A stretch of DNA of 63,607 bases, from NCBI GenBank assembly GCA_049999765.1, contig JBNGIQ010007862.1:44582-108188 (forward strand). Direction: 5' to 3'. The stretch comes from Phaeoceros laevis. Lineage: Eukaryota > Anthocerotophyta > Anthocerotopsida > Notothyladales. The translations under genes and the position numbers were made by a program. Shown here in pieces: positions 1-10,600 of this stretch (positions are counted from its first letter, which is position 1; each line of letters begins with the position of its first letter). The notes below the pieces were generated by a model, which was given only the letters and a program-made list of their open reading frames with translations, searched no databases and was not told the DNA's origin.

Positions 1-480
1 AACTAGTATTCCAACCTGATTACTTTGTATAGTTTGTACAAACTACAATGTAAATTTTTGTTTCTCAGGCAATCCAGGTTCATGTGCAAATCTTCAGGAG
101 ATCACCTTTAGGTCCTCATTTACACAATGATGAGATATTCAGAGATGGGGAATCCTTGTTTGGAGATTCTGGGAATGTCAATGTAAAACACTTGGTTGCA
201 TACATAAAAAATCCAGGTGGTATGAGGGATAAGCTAGACTTCAACACTTGTGTAGCCAAAACCAAAGTTGTCAATGAACATTGCATATGGGTGTTAAAAA
301 ATCGCTGGTTTTCACTGAAGGAGATTAGATTTCATTTAAATGCACCTAAAGACAAATGTTTGGATTTGCCGCTGGATTTAATTTAGAGTTTGTGCCCTTT
401 TGCACAATTATGTGATTAATAGAAATGATCAATGGACTGAGGATGATATAAGAACTGAACAAGAGGCTAATAATGTGCAA
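1..480 (+). pseudogene. PIF/Harbinger transposase, C-terminal fragment
   Basis: This is the end of a DDE transposase of the PIF/Harbinger (HARBI1-like) type. The reading frame at about 60-383 has the family's GDSG block (second catalytic Asp), a conserved FN..VAKTKVVNEH segment holding the catalytic Glu, and the LKNRWFSLKEIRFHL helix that normally follows. At 384 the frame stops, but a shifted frame continues with VCALLHNYVINRNDQW, the family's usual cysteine/LHN terminus, to about 480. One frameshift is therefore visible and the gene is dead. The N-terminal part lies outside the window. A possible intron acceptor (tttctcag) sits at about 69. The family call is firm; the exact element boundaries and terminal repeats were not found. 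Confidence 0.72.
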
Positions 481-1181
481 GCCTTGCTTGCTTTCGGACT
501 TTAAGCTCTGCTAATCTGGCTGCCATTTCTTCACTTTTCCAAACTTTATGTAATTTTAAAGTTTCTTTTTGCTGCTGTAAACATTCTTTCCAAACTTGTC
601 TCATTATACATTGTTGCCAAAGTGCTCTTAGAAGCAGAGGATCCCCCTTCCTCAAATGTAGTAGCCTTGGCCTTTTCTTTTTGCTTCTGATGTGTTGCAA
701 TGTTGTCATCAGCAGACCTAGTAGGGAAAACTGTGGCCTCCGCAGCAAGTGCAGTTGTGGCTCCCACAACAGGTGAAGTTGTGGATACCACAGCAGGCGA
801 AAGTTGTGGATTCCACTACAGCTAAAGTTGTGGCTCCCACAACAGGTGATTCAGAAGTTCAAGTTGTGGCCACCACATCAGATGAAACTAGGGCCACTAC
901 AGCAAGTGACATCACCCCCTCCTTCACTTCATCCTCCTCAACATCTACCTCTGAGTCTGGAATCATGAGATCAGAAACCACCAGCACCACCAAGATCACT
1001 TGAAAATAAGCTTGAGAGCCATGTTTGGCAGATGTTCGAAAAGAAAGTTCATTCTGTCAAAGTGGGGACATGTTTTTTCAAGTTTGTCTTCAAAAGCTAG
1101 TCCAGCAATAATTTTGTCTTCTCTGAGGCCACTGCCGGTGTTTTTTTTGAGAGCAGCTGCCTTGCGATACATTTCAGTGTA
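467..1181 (-). pseudogene. Myb/SANT-like DNA-binding protein of a Harbinger-type element, degenerate
   Basis: Reading the minus strand from about 1181, the peptide contains KNTGSGLREDKIIAGLAFED followed by KTCPHFDRMNFLFEHLPN. This is the signature end of the Myb/SANT-like domain found in the second protein of plant PIF/Harbinger elements and in domesticated relatives. After a stop near 1002 other frames continue as a Thr/Ser-rich linker with repeated VVGATT and VVESTT motifs, then a charged C-terminus (SEEMAARLAELKVRKQARL) ending near 467. Frame changes and stops show it is broken. It faces the transposase fragment tail to tail, as expected for the two proteins of one element. Confidence 0.55.
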
Positions 1182-2531
1182 GTGTGCAAAACGTTTCTAC
1201 AAATTAGCACCATCCATGGAGGGGAAACCAGTGCTGCACAATTGTGCTGCCATAAAATACAAATGCAAACTTTTTGGTTTGATACCTAGCACCTATTCTA
1301 GTTTTCTCCCCACCCCCTGTGGTTGCATTGAAGTTTTCAGGAATATCTAGTCATTCTACAATTATAGCATAGTGAGCAGACCTGAGCCTTATAGTGCTTT
1401 AAATTTGCTGAGGCCTGACCGCAGTAATTTGTAAAGGTCTGGATGCCATAACTGGAAGCTAGATGTTTGCATACCTAGCCTCTACTGGAAGACTACCTTG
1501 CCTCAGGACTGTACAAACTTGGGTGTTTCAAAATATTTGGATGTCTCAAATTTGTAGAAAGCTTGTGAATTTTAAAACGTTTCAATTCAAATTACGGGCA
1601 TCTTGGCATGCTCACGGGACTTCACAAAGTTTGGCAAGAAGAGCACAACTCACACACGGCACCCCATAAGTAGGCTGTTAGAGGTCTTCTCAAATTTAAG
1701 TCCCCCACGAAAGTATATCCCGCGAAACGTGACTCCACAAGAAATTAAGGGTATTTAAAGTAAGCCCATTGTACCGCTAAGGTTTGAGTACCCCTACTAG
1801 GCACATTTTTTAAGTTGCCGCACTTCGTGTAGGCACTGTAGGGCACGGTGTAGGGCATGGCACTAATGAATTAGTATTTCGGGCAGCCCGGGTCGATGCT
1901 CGCCATACGACCAGCTCCCTTCTTGCGCGGTGACGGTGGTGACCGGGGCTTTGTCGTGTTGTTAAAGGAGGACCGAAAAAAAATGGGGGCCCATTCTTTT
2001 CGGTCCACCGCGCGGTGAGCGCCCAAGTCTATGTGAATGGGGCCAATGAGCCATGAACCCGTTTAGGCTGGTTTTCCATGTGACCACCCAGGCCGGTTAA
2101 CTACTAACTAGCCCGGGTGACCATTTTTCCGTGATGACCCGCCTTGTTTTAGCGGGTCACGCGCTCACCGCGAGTTTCCCTCCACGAGCGGTCACTTCCA
2201 CGGAGAAGCATCGTGCTGCGCAGCTCACAGCGGGAGAGGGGAGGAAGCAAGAAAGAGAGCAACCGGCCTGGATATAGGGTTGCCAACCAACCTGGCAAAA
2301 ATGTAGACATCACCAAAAATAGACCCGCTATGTTTTTGCCCGGTTGTCCAAAAATCGCCCTTTTTTTAGGACAACCGGGTTGCAGGCGCTTGTCGCGAAG
2401 TGCGACCTAGACCGTTGGGGCATATGGAAAACCAGCCTTAGTCGTGAAACTAAAAGTTCTTTGATTTAAACGACTGCGTGTTATCTGACTAACTTATCGC
2501 ACGACGACTACTAAAATGATGGAAGTCTCAT
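1182..2531. other. Intergenic, no gene recognised
   Basis: No convincing coding sequence was seen. The first part is AT-rich like the Harbinger remnant. From about 1700 the sequence becomes GC-richer and holds only short open frames without recognisable domains. No tRNA-like cloverleaf was recognised by eye. Confidence 0.5.
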
Positions 2532-3902
2532 TCAAGCTTCCCAAAACACGGTCTGCTGTTCTGGAATGCCAGCCTCTTGAAGAAGAGCCTTGAGGGCATC
2601 TCTTTGACCTTTCTCAACACACACAACTGCTGCTGTAGTCTCAGGATCGTACTCGATGTCGTCCTCGTCCCACAATGTGCTCAAAGGGCCCACAATCCCG
2701 TCCCAGGCTTCTCCAGCATCACTGTCAACTGTGGTGCGGACATCAACTTTCCTGGCTTCCCATTCTTCGAATTTTTCCTGCACCTCAACGTTCACACTTC
2801 ACAATCACACCTGTAATGTGGGGAGAAAGCAACTAAACGCAAGGGTTGGTTGAACATACCGTGAAGGCAACCAAGGACGGCCGAGACGCAGAGTAAAACA
2901 ACCGGGTCTGCCGGCGGAGGCCAAAGCTCAAAGAGCCCACATTTTCCTCTTGCGTTTCAACCAATGCCCGAGCGACAGCAATGCCATCTCCTTGGGCAAA
3001 AATTAGCATCGTCGTATACCTATGTATGAACAGCACTGGCCTGAGGTCTAGGCCGGTCTGTAAAAATGGTCCCACTTGCACCTCATCACCTGCAACGCGT
3101 TCAGCAAGATGATGCATTTAACAGCACACGTTGAGAGCAGTGAAAAATAGCAAAACGTAATCCATGTGAACATCCATAAATGGAACTATGCGTCCCTCAT
3201 TTTGCTGTTGACATAAGAATGAAGTGCCTCAAGTACCTTCTTTCACGTTGTACAACGTAGGAGCGGTCGCCTCGGATACATGGACGTCGACCGGAGCAAT
3301 GACCGACAGACAGAATTGAGGAACCTTGGTGGTGCCTGCAGGAATGTCTCCTCGAACCTTATAAAGCACAGGATCGTTGGTCTCTTTAGGGAAAGGAGGG
3401 CTGGACGCTGGAACCTTGAAGACCTGCTCCCCAATCTTAACCTGCGCCAGTTGACCGTGCTTCAAATATGCCTTGGCACGAGAAATGAACTGCCATGGTC
3501 ACCACTTCCAAGGTCAGATAAACAGGAGCTCACTGTGGTTGCCACTCCACTCACACTTAACTGAAACAAAAATGACCTTACCTCCCGAGAACATTCGGTC
3601 TCGATTGTGACGGACCTAACTCCGGGCACCACGTCCTCCACCTTGCGCACCGTCCCAGAGTGCCAGTCGGAAGGAGCTGTTGTGTCCACCTCCTGTATTC
3701 GGAAATTCTTCCAATCCACTTCCTGCTCCAGAATTTGTTTCCGCAGCTCTGCAACCTCCGCCACTGCTTGCACCAGGAGTTCGCGGCCGCGGCCTTTCCG
3801 ACGCAACGACAGCACCTGTGCCTGTGGCATTGCCAGAGCTTCGCATTGTGTCCTGCTGAGCACGCAGTTCGAAAGCGGCAGCTGTGTCCTTAACCCCGCC
3901 AT
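2532..3902 (-). CDS. FNR-fold oxidoreductase, fruit protein pKIWI502-like, probably plastid
   Basis: Four exons on the minus strand join in consistent phase: 3902-3582, 3489-3237, 3089-2860 and 2777-2532, giving about 349 residues. All introns are GT-AG. The order of blocks matches the plant pKIWI502/ferredoxin-reductase-like family: a flavin-domain segment (AKAYLKHGQLAQVKIGEQVF, then ASSPPF), the turn VKEGDEVQVGPFLQTGLDL across an exon junction, the nucleotide-domain strand TTMLIFAQGDGIAVARALVE, RLFYSASRP, and EKFEEWEARKVDV. In relatives the nucleotide loop reads like GSGISP; here it is QGDGIA, so cofactor use may differ. The N-terminus is basic and Ser/Arg/Gln-rich, compatible with a plastid transit peptide. 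ATG at 3902 is chosen because the next codon upstream in frame is not a Met. A divergent cyclophilin gene starts 370 bases away. Confidence 0.7.
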
Positions 3903-4270
3903 CACCTTCCCTCCCAGCTCGCTTAACGATGGTGCTGCTGCACTGCCGACGCAATGAGCTCAACCTAGGCCTAAACCTGATGTGGGAGCCCTGTCTGCCT
4001 GCTTCTCTACCAAGGATCGTCTACAATAGCTGCAGGGAGATCCAAACCAGTGATGGTATTTATCCACTAGATATGTACTCAAGTCTTACGTGGCGAAAAT
4101 GCTGCTGACGAGTCAGACACGTCAGACCGGTACAGTGTACGGATGGAGGGTCGGTGATGGCTGGACGCAACAGTCAACAGTTGGGATCGGAACGAGCTAG
4201 GTCTGGGAAAGGTGTTGAAATAGTAACAAGCGCGGTCCACCAAGGGGAGAAGGCGAGTTTTGCGCTAGCG
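3903..4270. promoter_or_regulatory. Shared upstream region of two divergent genes
   Basis: The start codons of the pKIWI502-like gene (minus, 3902) and the cyclophilin gene (plus, 4271) are 368 bases apart and point away from each other. This interval must hold both 5' UTRs and both promoters. No clear TATA element was picked out. The bidirectional role is inferred from layout only. Confidence 0.4.
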
Positions 4271-6080
4271 ATGGCCATGGCGAACACCAGGGTCTGGAGC
4301 GTGGGAGCCCTCAGTTTGGCGATTCTCTTCGTGGCCTCTGCCCTCTCAGGAGCTCAGGTGCGCTCATCTTGGAATATCAGATAGGTAGATAACTGACAGC
4401 AATTCAAAGTGTTCAAAGCAGAGTCCTGTGGGCCTCCAATGAGGGAGGGCAATGCCAACCGAAGATTTGAATTTCTCTAACATACTACCGGGAAGTCACG
4501 ATGACCATATGCAGCTGAGGCGATGAGGCCATGGATGTGTTGTGGGTTGTCTATAGAGGTGGTCCTAATGGGCAGCCTGGAATTGGCATTCCTTGGCAAC
4601 CGAAGTGTCACTCGGTAAGGCCTCTTTGTTCCTCATTTCACTCTTAAGTAGGATGAACCTGTGACAGGCAAAGAGACAAGAGAATTTGGACGAAATCACC
4701 CACAAGGTGTTTTTTGACATTGACATCGATGGCACAAGAGCTGGTAATTACTTCACTCTAGAGAGTTCGTGAGTTTCTTCGTTCTGATTCTGTGCTCTGG
4801 ATTCACACTGCAGTCGAAGCTTTTATTGAACTTGCCGCTTGAAGCGGAGCAAGAATTGTCGCTAACTTTAAGGACTGGGCATCGCAGGGCGGGTAGAGAT
4901 CGGGCTTTTTGGAAAGGCCGCCCCTAAGACCGTAGGTGTGTTCCGTCTCAACGCCCTTGCGCTGAGTTTATTATTGGTCATTGCTGTGCTAGCGAATTCC
5001 AATTTTTCTGACGAATCGTTTTTGTTGATGTGCAGAAAATTTCCGTGCCCTGTGTACAGGTATCCTGTGGAACTATTCTACACTGCATGATTCATCGTCT
5101 TTTATATTTGCTGCCGATGACTAGATAGAGCATCACATGGTAAATGTGTGGTGGCAGGCGAGAAAGGTAAAGGGTTGATGGGGAAGCCACTTCATTATAA
5201 GGGGAGTGTTCTCCATCGCATCATACCAAGCTTCATGATTCAAGGTGGGGATATTACCCATGGGAACGGCAGAGGTGGAGAGTCTATCTATGGGGAGAAG
5301 TTTGCCGACGAGAATTTCAAACTCAAGCACACTGGAGCAGGTGGGATATCTTAAGTGCATTTACAATGTGAACTGAACAGTGACAGCTAACTACATTCTT
5401 TGGCGCGAATTTCTGCTGTTAAATGTTGGGACAGGGAACTGGTACCTGTTTGTGGTCTTGACTGAGGAAGTTAATTTTTTTGATGATCTGCAGGCACTCT
5501 GTCCATGGCAAACGCTGGACCCAACACAAATGGATCTCAGTTTTTCATCACAACAGTGAAGACTAGCTGGTAAGTCACTAGCTAGCTTGCATGCCTTGGG
5601 TAGGCCCGAGGGTGGGAGTGAAGGCAGGAAGTCAAAAGGTTCTAGGTCATAGCTCACAAAAGTGAGAACTGGACGGCTGTTGAATCAGCTGGAGGTAATT
5701 ATACTGTTGAAATGTACAGGTTAGATGGCCAACATGTTGTGTTTGGGAAGGTCACCAGCGGTATGGATTTTGTTTACATGGCCGAGGGGGCAGGCAGTTT
5801 AAGTGGAAAACCCAGAAAGACAGTCCGCATTGCCAAGTCTGGGGAGATACCCCGAGGGAATTGGTGACACCATCTCTCTGGTGTCAGTCCTTGAAGTACA
5901 GACTGTAAATGAATAACACTTCCCGTTTGCTCTTGTTGAAGGCTGGATGGCAGGCATGTGGTCTTTGGCAAGGTCGTCAGCGGCATGGACGTCGTGTACA
6001 AAGTGGAAGCTGAGGGCACTCAGAGCGGCACTCCGAGAAAGTCCGTAACCATCGCTGACAGTGGAGAGCTGAGTCTGTAG
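4271..6080 (+). CDS. Secretory-pathway cyclophilin (peptidyl-prolyl isomerase), CYP20-1-like
   Basis: Exons 4271-4357, 4668-4743, 4888-4935, 5036-5059, 5158-5340, 5494-5569 and 5942-6080 splice in phase to about 210 residues, the usual size of CYP20-1-type cyclophilins. Residues 1-29 form a signal peptide (hydrophobic [17 protein letters not shown]). The isomerase fold follows: [38 protein letters not shown] written here as [20 protein letters not shown], the [17 protein letters not shown] active-site block, and [10 protein letters not shown] near the end. The C-terminus DSGELSL has no KDEL signal, so the protein is expected in the ER or secreted. A second, homologous last exon at 5720-5867 lies between exons 6 and 7 (see separate entry). 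The upstream in-frame Met at 4154 is rejected because the signal peptide begins at 4271. Confidence 0.9.
5720..5867 (+). CDS. Alternative terminal exon of the cyclophilin gene
   Basis: This segment begins after a tacag acceptor in the same phase (2) as the last exon at 5942. It encodes a full homologue of that exon: [20 protein letters not shown], then [16 protein letters not shown] and its own stop at 5865-5867. Splicing exon 6 (ends 5569) to it would give a complete cyclophilin with a different tail (IPRGNW instead of LSL), two residues longer in the alignment of ends. Because it contains a stop, use of the two exons must be mutually exclusive. It is open throughout with no frameshift, which suggests it is still used, but expression is not shown by sequence. 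Confidence 0.7.
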
Positions 6081-6596
6081 TGCGTAACTTTTCTAAGTCC
6101 TAGATGCTTTCTGGATGTCCTTTTTCTGAAAAGCTCCTACTGCTCACTGTGTAAGAGTCTGTATCTTATGCCTGAGGCACTTGGATAATGATAAGAGACA
6201 TACGAAGAGTATACAATCTTCCGTCTTCTTCTGTGGGAGCTCAGCTGCTTCCGCTAGTTACCAAGCGTTCGAGAGAACGCTTGCATTGCGTCCTCTAATC
6301 GCCAGTATGACCCTGACGAATGATGAGGTGGTGGTCAGACATACGGTTTGTGGTGTGCCCAGGATCATCTGGCAACGTTGAGTTAGATGTAGCCAGAGGT
6401 TGCTTACTCTAACAATGCCATTGCCAGAAGCACTGCGCAGTGTATATGTAATACGTATATGCTTAATCTACCACGAGAGGCTTCAGGTGACGCGGGATTC
6501 TTGCTGGCAATGGAAAAAAAGTCAGACACTAAACAACTCCATTCGTCCACGGCGGGAACGGTTTCAACGGGGACGGGGTAAAATGTGGCGCTACCA
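6081..6596. other. Intergenic between cyclophilin and Piezo
   Basis: This stretch should contain the cyclophilin 3' UTR and the Piezo promoter. Nothing coding was recognised. Confidence 0.45.
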
Positions 6597-6602
6597 TATA
6601 TA
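6597..6602 (+). promoter_or_regulatory. Candidate TATA box of the Piezo gene
   Basis: TATATA in the context accatatatagtaagg follows a GC-rich stretch and lies about 30 bases before a C/T-rich start-like sequence (catttctcgtcgcctcgcc). It would give Piezo a 5' UTR of roughly 1 kb including the region up to about 7640. The assignment is by position and motif only. Confidence 0.35.
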
Positions 6603-7639
6603 GTAAGGAAGCCCGAACGCATTTCTCGTCGCCTCGCCTGTTTCTCCGGCCTCCTCTCTTTACAGGAGAGACAGCGGTAGCCGACCGAGACCACCTTTGT
6701 CATTTGCAACTTCCGCTCATCTCGGCACTATAAGCCGCACCCTCCATCAGATCCATTCAGCGGGCTGCTGCTTGTCGCTGCTCAGTCTGATCTGGATCTG
6801 TGAGGATCCGAGTGAACTGCTAGCAACTCGGTGGTTTGTCGGCAGGATTTCGAACCAAAAGCTGGTCAGGGTAGGTGTCCAGGTTGCGAGCGGGCCCTGT
6901 CACAGGCTGCAAGGGTAGATTCACCTGGAAGCTATGATTTTTTGGCGGCAATGGATGCTAGGAGCTGCGATCCGCGGGTGCCAGGGGGATGGCCGGTTGT
7001 GATGTGGTGATACTTTCTCTGGGCAATCCTCTTTTCTCTGCATGTGCTACCAGGGAGCAGCTGTGGAGGTCTGTGTGCAAGTTGTTTGAATTTCAGGGGC
7101 CGTCTGCTAAATTTGCAGGACAATCTCAGTCGCACAGTTCTAATGGCCGGACAAAGTTGCATATTCTTGGAGTACAGCTGCAAGGCACCGGCTCCCCGTT
7201 TTTTTTCCCTTAGTCACCAGTAAAAGAGCCCCATTTGAACATTTAACAGGGGGAGCTGGAATGACTTCCATGCGATTTGTTTGGCCGTAATAGCAGCGCT
7301 CCTTATGGCCGACCGCTCTAAATGGTTCTGAACAGAGCGACCAACAGTCATCACAGCTTTTTGAGGAGAATGAAAGCCAGGTTCAAGGGGTGTGTCCACA
7401 CCGCTGACGTCAGACAGGATCACGAATTGTAGCCGAAGGATTACACAGAGACCTGTCCCCGATGCCTCAGCAACTAAATGCAGCTGGCGGAAGTTAATAT
7501 CTGAAGCAACTCTCTGCAATGCAGTCATCTGCAATTGGGGCCTTCGCCCCTGTGGTACTTCTATTTGGTTAGTTCAACGTGCCTGGCTCTGTTCCTTACA
7601 GCAGTTCAGAAAATTACCAAAAACGGTTTCTCCACTTGT

Positions 7640-10600
7640 ATGCCATTATCCTGGACTCAATTCTGTCTGAACTCCTGTCGACAGCATCATTTTCGAGTTG
7701 GAGTTTGCTCTCGTTCCTCTTCCTATTTGCCTTTCTGGTAGTCCAGTACAAGTCCCTTCAAGGTATGCTCTTCTGGTTTGGGTTGGAAGTGGATCTAGCG
7801 TATTGTTCGTTTCTACGACACATTGATGCTATTCTGTGATAACGATCTGTTTGACAAGTTTGTGGTTCTGTTGTTAGTGCGGTATGCAGGACCTAGACCT
7901 GTGCTGTGGATGTCTGTTGTCCTCCTCGCAACGATAGTGATAGTGGTTGAAGGCTTGATTGAGCTAGCGTGGGCTGTCTTCGGGGACAAGTGGAGTTTCC
8001 TGCAGTCTCCATGGCTGGAAATCATGGGGTTTTCCAGGTATGTCTGCTCTGCCACCTCTACATATAGGGATGCAACCTTGTTGTCAGTCTGGACATCTGA
8101 CACTCATGTGCTTGAATCGGTTCCTGTCGCTTGCAACTGTGAAGGCTCAATCCCTGGGAAGGCAGCTCTGGAGTATTTCTGTCTCTCGTCCCCCAGTTCG
8201 GAGTAGCTCTGACAGCTGCATTTGCTCTTTACCATGAGCAGTACTTAAGCCATCATTTGCGTGACACACTGCAGGGTAAGCACTGTCATATTCCTGTTCA
8301 CTTTACATGCTTCATCCTGTGGGGGTTCGCATCTAGACGGAAGTCAAATGTTTCAGGTCTAACTCGGGAGCATGTCAGTTAGAGTGCCCGTAAATCCCGC
8401 TTGAACTTTTTTCTGTGCATAGGAGTGCTTTTATTTCTTTCACTTAAACACTCTGGTGCTTTTGGGGAATCCTGTTCGCCTGCAGTCCTTTCGTCAGGTT
8501 TAACAGATGTAGTAGCTATTTAACTAATTTCAATTGTCTCTAGCAGAAGACAGTTATTCACTGGGGCCAACCTTGAGGAGCTTTATGCTCCCAGCAGCAC
8601 TGCTTGTTGCAGGGGCTGCCAATCCTTCTTGGATATCGCTTCCATATTTTGTTTTCAGCTGTGTGGGGCTTCTACACTGGTCCATGACCTGCAGCGCTGA
8701 AGGTCTTTCCTGGTATGGTGTTGTGGTTGCTATCTGAACTTGCTTTAAGTCTGGCACCTGCACACTGCCAGCCTTTTTGTGGCAAAACATCATTACATGG
8801 AAACTAGTGGGACGTGCATGCAAGCGCAGGGGGTTGATGCCACTTCTTTATTTCACTGGGGCACACGTAGCATTACTGTATCTCCATCAAGTCCCGTTAC
8901 CTGTTCCAGAAAACGTATTTGATACTGGAGAGTATTTGGGCCTTTTCAAGGTTGGCGGCATGGGGTGGTCCCAGGGTCTCCAAATTTTCTCTCTCCTATC
9001 ATTGTACATCTTGGTAAGTTTGTCAATAGTCTATTGTGCATCGCCAATTCTGTTCGCCATAGTTGATGATGTATTTATCTTCCTTCTGCATAGCCTAGAT
9101 GATTATTTTGAACGGGTGAGGTCCTTTTTGCCTTTCTAAATTTCTGCATTTTCTTCCCTCACAGCTTTGCTATGCAGCGAATGATACTCGAGATCAATCC
9201 CAGCAACACTCTGCTGGTTCCCTCACTGAAAGACTTCTTCCATCCCAAATGCCAGACATTCAGGGAGACACAATGTAATGGTCAGATATGTTCAGAGGTT
9301 CGATCATGCATTTGTGTACTGTTAACTTACTGTACTCTGATTTCAGAGCACCAGTGCAAGTCAAGTGCAAGTGCATCGTTGAGTGCATGCTGGTCCTTGT
9401 CGACGTGGTTTAGAGGTGCTGATGAATCTGTCTACAGACCTTCTAGGCGTTGGGCAGTGGAGCAAAGGAGAATGGCAGCGTTTCACCATGCAACTATTAA
9501 TTTCTTCACTTACGGATTCCCTGTGAGTGGATGAGAGAGTCTCTCGAGGCATTTCAGTTTTGTTCAATTCCAAGTGGTTTTGGCAGCCATGTTCAAAGAT
9601 GCCTGTTTTGTGACAAGTTTTTGAATTGGTTGCCTGTCTTCAGATCTGCTTAGTAGCCTTGGTGTTTTGGAGCTTTGCATATGCAAGCCTTTGTGCATTT
9701 GGCCTTCTACTTTACGTGGGATACATATTCTATGCTTTCCCGTCAATATACAACCTGAAGCGGTTGAATCCCGTGTTGCTTGGTTTCATACTTTGTTGGA
9801 CACTCTGTACCTTCATCTTCAATGCAGCCTTTGACATCGTCCCAGATGCGGTGAGGATTTGCTTTCTGACCTGCTAAACTGTTTGGTTGATAAGGTTCTG
9901 TTGTGTTTGGAATCATGGTAGACTCCTTTTGACGTATCCAAGTGCACCCTCTTGTGTTTAGGGTACCGAAATTTGGAGTACTGTTGGATTATGGCACTAT
10001 ATTCACCCAGGATTGTTTGTTGTGGCACAATTTGCACTTGGCGTCCTTATCGGAACTGACATTTTTGTCAGTAACAGTATCTTAAAGAGTTTGAACGAGG
10101 TAGAAAGTGTTCAAAATGAAGACCATGCTGCACTCGAAGAAGGTAGACGTACTTCTCTGAAGGTCGTGCAAAGATGGTTTGCTGCACTGTTTGTGAACAA
10201 TGATGATCTAATAGTTGTCAAATATTTTGCATCACAGACCGTCAAGATATTAAGGTGCTTGGCCTAGCTGTATTTGCGTGGTGTCTGCACAAGAGTGCAC
10301 ATGTCATCTCACTGATTCTCCTGTTTTTTGTGGGGATGAAAAGTGGGCTTCTCCATGCAATATACAGTAAGCATCAATCACCTGACTCTGACGCTTCTCT
10401 TGGGTATTCCTTCCATGCTAGTAAATTTGGCATACATTACTTCCTGTAGTCGTTGTCACCTAATGTGGATCCATCTCCGGTCTGTGCACAGTGATCTTTT
10501 TTGTGATATACCTGGTTAGCTCCTCCGTAGCAAGGAAAACACGACAGCAGCTGATTTTCCTTTGTGAAATCCATTTTGCTATCCTTTATCTTCTGAAATT

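Noticed and set aside
2213-2410. 65-codon open frame in a GC-rich stretch
   Set aside because: No domain, no splice or promoter context, and composition resembles the flanking noncoding sequence.
3616-3963. Alternative 115-codon frame over exon 1 of the pKIWI502-like gene
   Set aside because: The frame starting at 3902 joins the downstream exons in phase and gives the family sequence; this one does not.
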